From Phyllobacteriaceae bacterium (lineage in GTDB: Bacteria; Pseudomonadota; Alphaproteobacteria; Rhizobiales; Rhizobiaceae): a DNA stretch of 5,163 nt. Each line of letters opens with the position of its first letter. The stretch's first letter is position 1. A program made the translations under genes and the position numbers. This document shows positions 1 through 5,034 of the stretch, piece by piece. The stretch is from contig JAHEGF010000238.1 of assembly GCA_024645155.1 (NCBI GenBank), positions 1-5,163 of the forward strand. The letters run 5' to 3'. The notes under the pieces were generated by a model that was not told the DNA's origin, did not search any database, and saw only the letters and a list, made by a program, of their open reading frames with translations.

Positions 1-326
1 CATCCGGTGCGTCATTGGCGCAAACCGGCGTCGAGCTTGGCGGTTACGTATCGTTTTCCGGTATCCTGACGTTCAAAAACTCCACCGAATTGCGCGACAT
101 CGCCAAATCCGTTCCCTTGGACCGGCTTCTGGTGGAAACCGATGCGCCATATCTTGCGCCGGCGCCAAACCGCGGCAAGCGTAATGAACCGGTTTTCGTC
201 AAGGATACGGCAGCGGTGCTTGGCGATACCCTGGGCATCGGCCTGGAGGAAATCTCAAGAGCCACGACCGACAACTTCCACCGGTTGTTTACCAAAGTGC
301 CTCGACCGGAAATGCGCGGTGGCTGA
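1..326 (+). CDS. tatD: TatD family metal-dependent DNase/hydrolase, 3' portion (partial at window edge)
   Basis: This is the C-terminal 107 codons or so of a TatD-family metallo-hydrolase, a TIM-barrel enzyme with 3'-5' exonuclease/DNase activity in the cytoplasm. The reading frame is open from base 3 to the TGA at 324-326, and the start lies outside the window. Visible family signatures, in order, are a YVSFSGILTF strand, the LDRLLVETDAPYLAP motif containing the conserved metal-site Asp (ETDAP), and RGKRNEP, which follows it in nearly all TatD proteins. The amidohydrolase N-terminal HxH motif must lie upstream, off-window. The stop codon overlaps the GTG start of the next gene by 8 nt, so the two are probably translationally coupled. 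In alphaproteobacteria this gene commonly follows metG and holB; that context cannot be seen here. The family assignment is secure. The biological substrate of TatD proteins is less so. Confidence 0.95.
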   Translation, partial: SGASLAQTGVELGGYVSFSGILTFKNSTELRDIAKSVPLDRLLVETDAPYLAPAPNRGKRNEPVFVKDTAAVLGDTLGIGLEEISRATTDNFHRLFTKVPRPEMRGG

Positions 327-1149
327 AAAGCAGGATATTCTCCGGTTGACGATTCTTGGCTGTGGCTCGTCAGCGGGTGTGCCGCGGATTACCGGTGATT
401 GGGGAGCCTGCGACCCGGAAAATCCCAAAAACCGGCGGCTGCGCTGTTCGGTACTAGTCGAGCGTATCCGGGACGACGGCAAACGCACCACCGTTGTGAT
501 TGACACCGGACCCGATTTTCGCCGGCAAATGCTGGTATCTGCGACACGGCGGCTTGATGCCATAGTCTATACCCATGCCCATGCAGATCACATACACGGC
601 ATTGACGACTTGCGCGGCTATGTCCTGCAGCAACGCGCGCGCATGCCTATTTATGCGGATGCCAATACGCTGAAGCGGCTGAAGGGCGGTTTCGACTATT
701 GTTTTGCGACGCTGGAAGGCAGCGGATACCCACCAATTGTCGATGCTCACGAAATATGCGCAGGTCAGCCATTCATGATCGAAGGAGAGGGCGGTTCCCT
801 CACCTTTGAACCCCTGTTGCAAAGCCACGGAGGTACGTTTTCGCTGGCCTTCAGGATCGGCCCGTTTGCCTATTGCACCGATGTCAGTTCGTTCCCCGCC
901 GAGACCGCCAAACGCCTCGCCGGCCTGGATTACCTTGTTATCGGCGCATTGCAGTACAAACGGCACCCGAGCCATTTCAGCCTTGAGGAAGCACTGGAAT
1001 GGATAGCCAAACTGAAACCACATAAGAAATCCTATTTGACGCACATGCATATTCCGCTCGACTATCAAACGGTGCTGCAGGAAACGCCCGATGACGTGGA
1101 ACCTGCATATGACATGTTGAGACTTGAAGTACCTGCTCCAAGATATTGA
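319..1149 (+). CDS. PhnP-like MBL-fold metallo-hydrolase
   Basis: This 276-residue protein has a metallo-beta-lactamase fold and resembles PhnP-type phosphodiesterases. The zinc-binding HxHxDH motif is THAHADH (H86, H88, D90, H91). Further probable ligands are H170 in QSHGG, D188 in YCTDVS, H216/H219 in RHPSH, and H242 in LTHMH. The N-terminus carries the glycine/serine loop LGCGSSAGVP and then WGACDPENPKNRR, typical of this alphaproteobacterial subgroup. E. coli PhnP has a three-cysteine structural-zinc cluster near this point; here only C31 is present in that stretch, so that site is probably absent. I chose GTG at 319 because the conserved domain begins about ten residues later and because it overlaps the tatD stop. 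The frame is open further upstream (to 142), but that stretch is tatD in another frame. No strong Shine-Dalgarno is visible, which fits translational coupling. No other phosphonate genes are visible, so a role in C-P lyase degradation is doubtful and the substrate is unknown. Confidence 0.92.
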   Translation: MAEKQDILRLTILGCGSSAGVPRITGDWGACDPENPKNRRLRCSVLVERIRDDGKRTTVVIDTGPDFRRQMLVSATRRLDAIVYTHAHADHIHGIDDLRGYVLQQRARMPIYADANTLKRLKGGFDYCFATLEGSGYPPIVDAHEICAGQPFMIEGEGGSLTFEPLLQSHGGTFSLAFRIGPFAYCTDVSSFPAETAKRLAGLDYLVIGALQYKRHPSHFSLEEALEWIAKLKPHKKSYLTHMHIPLDYQTVLQETPDDVEPAYDMLRLEVPAPRY

Positions 1150-1155
1150 ATTTAC

Positions 1156-1159
1156 GGAG
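1156..1159 (+). promoter_or_regulatory. Ribosome binding site of the YbaK-family gene
   Basis: A GGAG Shine-Dalgarno core sits 8 nt before the ATG at 1168, within the 18-nt gap after the metallo-hydrolase stop. It fixes the start of the YbaK-family gene and supports co-transcription with the gene upstream. Confidence 0.8.
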
Positions 1160-1167
1160 TTAACCAT

Positions 1168-1641
1168 ATGAGTAAATCCGTTGATCGTGTCCGCGCTGCT
1201 GCTGCCAAGTGCGGCCTTGCGATTGACATTTGCAGGTTTGGCCAATCGACAAGAACGGCGCAGGAAGCGGCCGAACAATGCGGGTGTTTGGTAGACCAGA
1301 TCGTGAAATCCCTGATTTTTGAAAGTGCTGACAGCGGCACTCTTGTGCTGTTTCTGGTGCCCGGAAACCACCGGCTGGATCTGAAACGCGCTGCCACGGC
1401 GTTTGGAGAGACAGTCAAACGGGCCGATCCGGACCTGGTGCGCGAAAGAACCGGTTTTGCCATCGGCGGGGTTTCTCCGCTGGGTTCTCTTGAACCTATG
1501 CCGGTCTTTGCCGCACCGGAACTGCTGGAACATGCAACCGTGTGGGCTGCCGCCGGCGCACATGATGCCGTGTTTGAAGTTGCTCCGTCAGCGTTGATTG
1601 CGGCCGCCAAAGCCATCGTCGCAGACATTTCCGGTGAATAG
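1168..1641 (+). CDS. YbaK/EbsC family aminoacyl-tRNA deacylase
   Basis: This 157-residue single-domain protein belongs to the YbaK/ProRS-INS superfamily. These free-standing trans-editing enzymes hydrolyse mis-acylated tRNA, such as Cys-tRNAPro or Ala-tRNAPro, in the cytoplasm. Length and motif order fit the family: STRTAQEAAEQCG (about 27-39), the invariant lysine K47 in VDQIVKSLIF, the FLVPGNHRLD strand/turn (about 62-71), and the substrate-pocket loop FAIGGVSPLG (97-106). The C-terminal HDAVFEVAPSAL is also typical. It follows the metallo-hydrolase by 18 nt on the same strand and has its own good ribosome binding site, so it is probably the last gene of the operon. The family contains several specificity classes (YbaK, ProXp-ala, ProXp-x and others). 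The sequence alone does not let me assign one, so the exact mis-acylated substrate is open. Confidence 0.93.
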   Translation: MSKSVDRVRAAAAKCGLAIDICRFGQSTRTAQEAAEQCGCLVDQIVKSLIFESADSGTLVLFLVPGNHRLDLKRAATAFGETVKRADPDLVRERTGFAIGGVSPLGSLEPMPVFAAPELLEHATVWAAAGAHDAVFEVAPSALIAAAKAIVADISGE

Positions 1642-1663
1642 CGTTTCCGAAATATGTGCCGGA

Positions 1664-1679
1664 TGTATTCATTAATACA
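1664..1679. repeat. Short AT-rich inverted repeat
   Basis: TGTATT (1664-1669) and AATACA (1674-1679) are perfect inverted 6-mers separated by CATT. The element lies 23 bp after the YbaK-family stop. It could form a weak hairpin or be an operator-like half-site pair. With no GC in the stem core and no clean T-run it is a poor intrinsic terminator, and its function is unknown. Confidence 0.4.
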
Positions 1680-1682
1680 ATG

Positions 1683-1715
1683 AGATAATTTATATAAATG
1701 TTCCATAATATATCT
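1683..1715. repeat. Imperfect AT-rich inverted repeat
   Basis: The arms AGATAATTTAT (1683-1693) and ATAATATATCT (1705-1715) are inverted copies matching at 9 of 11 positions, separated by 11 nt. The element lies in the AT-rich core between convergent genes. It may help end transcription from either side, or simply reflect base composition, because AT-rich DNA forms such arms easily by chance. Confidence 0.35.
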
Positions 1716-1828
1716 TATGCGATCTTTGTTACTGTGGCACCTTGAAATCGCGTACTGACGACAGACCAACACCCTGCTCATGGCAATCCTTCCGCCCGCC
1801 AAAGATCGTCCCAGCTGAAGGAACGGAC

Positions 1829-2455
1829 TTATTGTGTATGAATCAACCGTTCATGCGTACCGAATGTCTGGCCGCCATCGCCATACTTGCTGTTGTCGAA
1901 CCGCTCCTGCTTGCGCTCGTAGTTCTTCCATACCTGTTCGGCGCGCTTTTTGAGCGGTGCTGCCATGTCCTTGCAATCCATTCGCAGGTCACCCTTGACG
2001 CGTTTCAGTGCCCGCCACAGTTCGTAGGCACTGTCCTTGGCGATAGCGACATGTCTTTTCTCATGACGCCAGACGCTGTCGATAAACGATTTCCACGATG
2101 ATTTTAGCTGTGGGCTTGCGCCTTTGCCCGGCACCCATTTTGGAATGGTGTATGTGACGTTGATCACCACGTCGATCGAATCTATCAGGCATTGCTTGTT
2201 CCATGCATAGCCCTTGGTATTGGTTATCTTGTAACTGATATTGGCGGTGGCAACGTAATGGCCTTTCTTGTTCCTGATACGCGGACCCTTGGCAGAAATC
2301 TGTTTGTAGATTTCCGCCCCGTTCTTACCGGACACGGTGTAGTATTTGGTATTTTCGTTGATTATCACCCTGGCAGCCGCCGGTTCGGACAAGACCAGCG
2401 CTAATCCGAGCGCCAACGGGATACAAATTGTCCGAATCAACGCATTCACGATCAT
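1829..2455 (-). CDS. Exported DUF922-type protein, putative Zn-dependent protease (HExxH)
   Basis: This is a 208-residue exported protein. Residues 1-28 form a Sec-type signal peptide: a positive R8, a hydrophobic core (about 9-22), and SEPAAA before a likely cleavage near residue 28. The mature part has a strand-rich region (YYTVSG, HYVATANISYKITNT) and then WRHEKRH at 129-135, giving an HExxH zinc signature (H131, E132, H135) followed by a helix. This arrangement matches DUF922, annotated as a predicted secreted Zn-dependent protease; to my knowledge the activity is not well proven. C89 and C161 could form a disulfide. The C-terminus is rich in K/R and E. I chose the ATG at 2455 because it opens the signal peptide and has a GGA 8 nt upstream. 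The frame stays open to 2617, but that extension runs through mazG and adds no export signal. It is divergent from mazG and convergent with the operon to its left, so it is probably transcribed alone. Confidence 0.85.
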   Translation of the reverse strand: MIVNALIRTICIPLALGLALVLSEPAAARVIINENTKYYTVSGKNGAEIYKQISAKGPRIRNKKGHYVATANISYKITNTKGYAWNKQCLIDSIDVVINVTYTIPKWVPGKGASPQLKSSWKSFIDSVWRHEKRHVAIAKDSAYELWRALKRVKGDLRMDCKDMAAPLKKRAEQVWKNYERKQERFDNSKYGDGGQTFGTHERLIHTQ

Positions 2456-2513
2456 GCCCCTTGTCCAATGCCAACAAATCAAGCAGCTGAAACAATAGTT
2501 GTGGAGTAACTTT
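2456..2513. promoter_or_regulatory. Divergent promoter region (DUF922 gene / mazG)
   Basis: Only 58 bp separate the two divergent start codons. For the minus-strand gene a possible sigma70-like promoter is TTGCAT (2519-2514) and TATTGT (2497-2492) with 16-nt spacing. Its -35 would overlap the mazG start codon, and the leader would be about 30 nt. I could not find a convincing -35/-10 pair for mazG; its promoter may lie inside the signal-peptide region of the other gene. These motifs are by-eye matches, so confidence is low. Confidence 0.35.
2503..2506 (+). promoter_or_regulatory. Ribosome binding site of mazG
   Basis: A GGAG lies 7 nt before the ATG at 2514. It favours this ATG over the in-frame TTG at 2499, which would place the Shine-Dalgarno inside the gene. 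Confidence 0.8.
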
Positions 2514-3320
2514 ATGCAACCTTCTAAAGACATTTCCAGGCTGGTCGAGATCATGGCGGCACTGCGGAACCCCGAAAGCGGTTGCCCGTGGGATATCGAG
2601 CAGGATTTCGAGACCATTGCGCCCTATACGATTGAAGAAGCCTACGAAGTGGCCGACGCGATCAGTAATGGCAGCATGGGCGAATTGAAGGATGAACTGG
2701 GTGATCTGCTTCTCCAGGTTGTCTATCATGCACAAATGGCCAGCGAGGCGGATGCGTTTTCCTTCGGAGATGTCATTGAGGCCATAACAACCAAGATGAT
2801 ACGGCGCCACCCGCATGTGTTTGGCGATGAGGATGCACGCAATGCCGGTGTTGCAAAGGGGTTCTGGGAGAAAATAAAGGCGTCGGAGCGGGCGCAAAAA
2901 CAGGACGGCCCGGACCGGGAAAACAGCCTGCTCGATTCGGTTCCGATTGCCCTGCCCGCCCTTACCCGCGCACTGAAACTTCAGCAAAAAGCTGCGCGCG
3001 TCGGATTTGACTGGGAAAACCGCGAGCTGGTGTATGAAAAATTCGAAGAAGAAGTCGGCGAACTGAACTCGGCGATCACTGCTGGCGATAGCGACCGGAT
3101 TGAAGATGAATTCGGAGACGTGTTTTTTGTTCTTGTGAATTATGCCCGGCACTGCGGGGTCGATCCCGAAAAAGCGCTCAGGCGAACCAACGACAAATTT
3201 CGCAGACGGTTTCGGCATATCGAATCCAACATCGCAAATTCCGGATCGGAAATTGAAAAAGCGTCACTTGATGAGATGGAAGATCTTTGGCAGCAGGCAA
3301 AGAGCCACGAACGCCGCTAG
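2514..3320 (+). CDS. mazG: Nucleoside triphosphate pyrophosphohydrolase MazG
   Basis: This 268-residue protein is close in length to E. coli MazG (263) and collinear with it. MazG converts NTPs/dNTPs to NMPs plus PPi in the cytoplasm, cleansing non-canonical nucleotides, and in E. coli it influences (p)ppGpp levels. It has two tandem all-alpha MazG domains. The N-terminal one holds NPESGCPWDIEQ (19-30), the metal-binding helix TIEEAYE (E41, E42, E45) and ELGDLL (E61, D64), followed by RRHPHVFGD (98-105). The C-terminal one holds VGFDW (163-167), KFEEEVGEL (E179, E180, E183) and EDEFGD (E199, D202), ending with NDKFRRRF and an MEDLWQQAK helix. All acidic ligands of both domains are present, so the enzyme looks active. 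No mazEF toxin-antitoxin genes adjoin it. It converges on hflX with a 28-bp gap. Confidence 0.97.
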   Translation: MQPSKDISRLVEIMAALRNPESGCPWDIEQDFETIAPYTIEEAYEVADAISNGSMGELKDELGDLLLQVVYHAQMASEADAFSFGDVIEAITTKMIRRHPHVFGDEDARNAGVAKGFWEKIKASERAQKQDGPDRENSLLDSVPIALPALTRALKLQQKAARVGFDWENRELVYEKFEEEVGELNSAITAGDSDRIEDEFGDVFFVLVNYARHCGVDPEKALRRTNDKFRRRFRHIESNIANSGSEIEKASLDEMEDLWQQAKSHERR

Positions 3321-3348
3321 CTCTGCCCGCACAGGCCGTTTGAACCGA
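3321..3348. other. 28-bp spacer between convergent mazG and hflX
   Basis: The stop codons of mazG (3318-3320) and hflX (3351-3349) are separated by only 28 bp. I see no GC stem with T-run in it. Transcripts of one or both genes probably run into the 3' end of the other, unless ended by Rho. Confidence 0.6.
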
Positions 3349-4713
3349 TCAGGTGCCGGTGGTGCCATGTTCCAGAATGCGACTTCGGTCGCCGCCGTGT
3401 GCAGGTGTCGCGGCCTCTTTTGTCACACGTTCCCGGATGTACCCGATCGTCCGGGAATTTGACCGCAGATCAATGTCCACGCTGCCATCCTCATTGTCGA
3501 TACGGCAAGTCACATTGCCGACCTCGTAAAGCCAGCCTGTCATGTGGTGATCGCCGGTTGAAACATGCACCCGGATATGCTCGATGTTTCCGGCTGCAAG
3601 GGTCTCTATTTCCGCCTTGAGCCTGTCTATCCCCTCGCCTGTTACAGCGGAAACAGCAACGACAGCCGGCGCACCCTTCTTTGGAACATGGACTGCGATC
3701 GCGTCGCGCCGTGGCTTGTCAACAAGATCGATCTTGTTCCAGACTTCGATGACCCGATCCGGGTCTTCCGAATTCACCGCAAGGCCTTCGAGTATGCGCC
3801 GGACATCTTCGGCCTGTGCATCGCGGTCCGGGTCGGCAATATCGCGAACATGGAGGATTACGTCGGCTTCAACAACCTCTTCGAGTGTTGCGCGAAATGC
3901 CGCAACCAAGTGGGTAGGAAGGTCGGAAATGAAACCGACGGTATCGGACAAAAGAACAATCGTGCCCTGCGGAAGCTGGAGACGGCGCAGGGTTGGATCA
4001 AGCGTGGCAAAAAGCTGGTCTTCTGCAACAACCCCCGCCCCTGTCAGGCGGTTGAACAGTGTCGACTTGCCGGCATTTGTGTAACCGACGATTGCGACGA
4101 TCGGAAAAGGCACCTTCTTGCGCTTTTTGCGATGCAGGCTGCGGGTGCGGCGCACGGTTTCCAGCTGCCGCTTGAGTTTCTGGATTTTTTCCTGCAGCAA
4201 CCGGCGGTCGGCTTCGATCTGCGTTTCGCCGGGGCCACCAAGAAAACCGGCACCGCCACGCTGGCGCTCAAGATGCGTCCAACTGCGTACAAGGCGCCCT
4301 CTTTGGTAGTTCAGGTGGGCAAGTTGAACCTGGATGACACCTTCCCGGGTCTGCGCCCGGCGCCCGAAAATCTCAAGGATCAATCCGGTTCGATCCAGCA
4401 CCTTTGCATTCAATTCGGTTTCAAGATTGCGCTGCTGCACGGGAGAAAGAGGATAATCGAAAATGACCAGATCGATATCGCTATCAGAAACCAGCTTTGC
4501 CAGTTGTGCGGTTTTGCCGGTGCCAATTAATGTGGCTGGCCGTGGCTGGGCAACCTGAACGATTTCGCTGTGCACCACATCCAGCCCGATGGCATTTGCG
4601 AGGCCAATGGCCTCTTCAAGTCGCGCGGCCGGCGAGCGCGCATTGCCACCGGTACGGGTAGAACCGGTGCCGGATTCACTCAGAACCGGTACGACGACTA
4701 GAGCGATGGTCAA
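3349..4713 (-). CDS. hflX: GTPase HflX (ribosome-splitting / rescue factor)
   Basis: HflX is an Obg-HflX superfamily GTPase that binds the 50S subunit and splits stalled or stress-arrested ribosomes. As read, the protein has 454 residues. The N-terminal HflX nucleotide-binding domain (about 30-115) contains LIGTGKTAQLA and the FDYPLSPVQQRNLE segment. A glycine-rich stretch at 152-164 ends in FLGGPGETQIE and is followed by a basic coiled-coil linker (about 165-200). The G domain has the P-loop GYTNAGKS (210-217), a TLDPT switch I (237-241), DTVGF (257-261), NKID (326-329) and an SA motif (355-356). The C-terminal domain ends with RTIGYIRE and a short variable tail. It lies 75 bp downstream of hfq on the same strand, the classic hfq-hflX pairing. 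The start is uncertain: the frame offers TTG at 4713, with GGAAG 8 nt upstream. No in-frame ATG or GTG lies between the upstream stop (4755-4753) and this TTG (see findings). Confidence 0.96.
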   Translation of the reverse strand: MTIALVVVPVLSESGTGSTRTGGNARSPAARLEEAIGLANAIGLDVVHSEIVQVAQPRPATLIGTGKTAQLAKLVSDSDIDLVIFDYPLSPVQQRNLETELNAKVLDRTGLILEIFGRRAQTREGVIQVQLAHLNYQRGRLVRSWTHLERQRGGAGFLGGPGETQIEADRRLLQEKIQKLKRQLETVRRTRSLHRKKRKKVPFPIVAIVGYTNAGKSTLFNRLTGAGVVAEDQLFATLDPTLRRLQLPQGTIVLLSDTVGFISDLPTHLVAAFRATLEEVVEADVILHVRDIADPDRDAQAEDVRRILEGLAVNSEDPDRVIEVWNKIDLVDKPRRDAIAVHVPKKGAPAVVAVSAVTGEGIDRLKAEIETLAAGNIEHIRVHVSTGDHHMTGWLYEVGNVTCRIDNEDGSVDIDLRSNSRTIGYIRERVTKEAATPAHGGDRSRILEHGTTGT

Positions 4714-4721
4714 GCTAATCG

Positions 4722-4726
4722 CTTCC
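4722..4726 (-). promoter_or_regulatory. Probable Shine-Dalgarno for the TTG start of hflX
   Basis: On the minus strand, GGAAG lies 8 nt before TTG at 4713. It is the only purine-rich match near this start and is the main reason to accept TTG as the initiation codon. Confidence 0.45.
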
Positions 4727-4736
4727 GCCGGTCGTT

Positions 4737-4770
4737 CGAGCCGGTGTTGCGATCACACTGCTCCGGTTCG
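4737..4770 (-). repeat. Inverted repeat in the hfq-hflX spacer
   Basis: Read on the minus strand, CGAACCGG (4770-4763) and CCGGCTCG (4744-4737) can pair over 8 bp with one A-C mismatch, around an 18-nt loop that itself can form a short inner stem. No T-run follows, so it is not a standard intrinsic terminator. It may mark mRNA processing, partial attenuation or stability control between hfq and hflX, or be chance. Confidence 0.4.
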
Positions 4771-4788
4771 TGTGGCTCATATGGTTGT

Positions 4789-5034
4789 TCAGTCGCTTGC
4801 TTCTTCTTCAGGTTCAAACATCTGAACCGGCTGGCTTGGCATGATGGTTGAAATCGCGTGTTTGTAGACAAGCTGGGAATGCCCGTCGCGCCTAAGCAAG
4901 ACACAAAAATTATCAAATGAAGTAACAACTCCAGTCAGTTTCACGCCATTTACAAGAAAGATTGTCAGGGGATTCTTGCTTTTGCGGACCGAGTTTAGAA
5001 ACACGTCCTGGAGATTTTGCGAACGTTCGGCCAT
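4789..5034 (-). CDS. hfq: RNA chaperone Hfq
   Basis: This 81-residue Sm-like protein forms hexameric rings that pair small RNAs with mRNAs. The length is usual for alphaproteobacteria and shorter than the 102 residues of E. coli. The N-terminal helix SQNLQDVFLNSVRKSK (5-20) includes the proximal-face Q9, aligned with E. coli Q8. Sm1 spans about 23-50 (TIFLVNGVKLTGVVTSFDNF), with F43 aligned to F42 and F26 replacing distal-face Y25. Sm2 is VYKHAISTIMP (56-66), with the uridine-binding K58/H59. The rim patch reads RKSK where E. coli has RRER. The C-terminal tail is very short and acidic (EPEEEASD). The start ATG at 5034 is fixed by the conserved N-terminus; only a weak purine-rich stretch (AGATAGAAAAA) precedes it, so translation may be weak or regulated. 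hflX follows on the same strand. Confidence 0.98.
   Translation of the reverse strand: MAERSQNLQDVFLNSVRKSKNPLTIFLVNGVKLTGVVTSFDNFCVLLRRDGHSQLVYKHAISTIMPSQPVQMFEPEEEASD

Larger units (their letters stand above)
1642..1828. other. Convergent intergenic region with AT-rich core
   Basis: This 187-bp non-coding spacer separates the end of the YbaK-family gene from the end of the minus-strand DUF922 gene. Bases 1671-1720 are 41/50 A or T, far above the flanking genes. I see no convincing intrinsic terminator (GC stem plus T-run) for either gene. A TCCTTC/GAAGGA pair (1787-1792 and 1817-1822) encloses a 24-nt loop and would make only a weak hairpin downstream of the DUF922 gene. No open frame here resembles a known protein. 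Confidence 0.7.

Noticed and set aside
142..318. Upstream extension of the metallo-hydrolase to an ATG at 142
   Set aside because: This stretch is tatD in another frame and codes for nothing family-like; the conserved fold begins just after the GTG at 319.
454..1563. Long 369-codon open frame on the minus strand
   Set aside because: It lies antisense to the metallo-hydrolase and YbaK-family genes, crosses their spacer, and its translation resembles no protein family; the plus-strand genes are clearly real.
1781..1828. Intrinsic terminator for the DUF922 gene
   Set aside because: The only pairing is a 6-bp stem with a 24-nt loop and no T-run.
1742..2101. 119-codon plus-strand frame at the right of the AT-rich spacer
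   Set aside because: Most of it is antisense to the DUF922 gene; no ribosome binding site and no family resemblance.
2499..2513. TTG start for mazG at 2499
   Set aside because: The ATG at 2514 has a GGAG 7 nt upstream and aligns with the usual MazG N-terminus.
2456..2617. Longer start for the DUF922 gene within mazG
   Set aside because: The extension is antisense mazG and would bury the signal peptide inside the protein.
2325..3218. 297-codon open frame on the minus strand
   Set aside because: It is antisense to mazG and overlaps the DUF922 gene; the translation has no recognisable domain and is explained by codon bias in the opposite strand.
3565..4530. 321-codon open frame on the plus strand
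   Set aside because: It is fully antisense to hflX, whose GTPase motifs are intact; no domain was recognised.
4710..4928. 72-codon minus-strand frame overlapping hfq
   Set aside because: It is an out-of-frame shadow of hfq with no recognisable content; Hfq itself is unmistakable.
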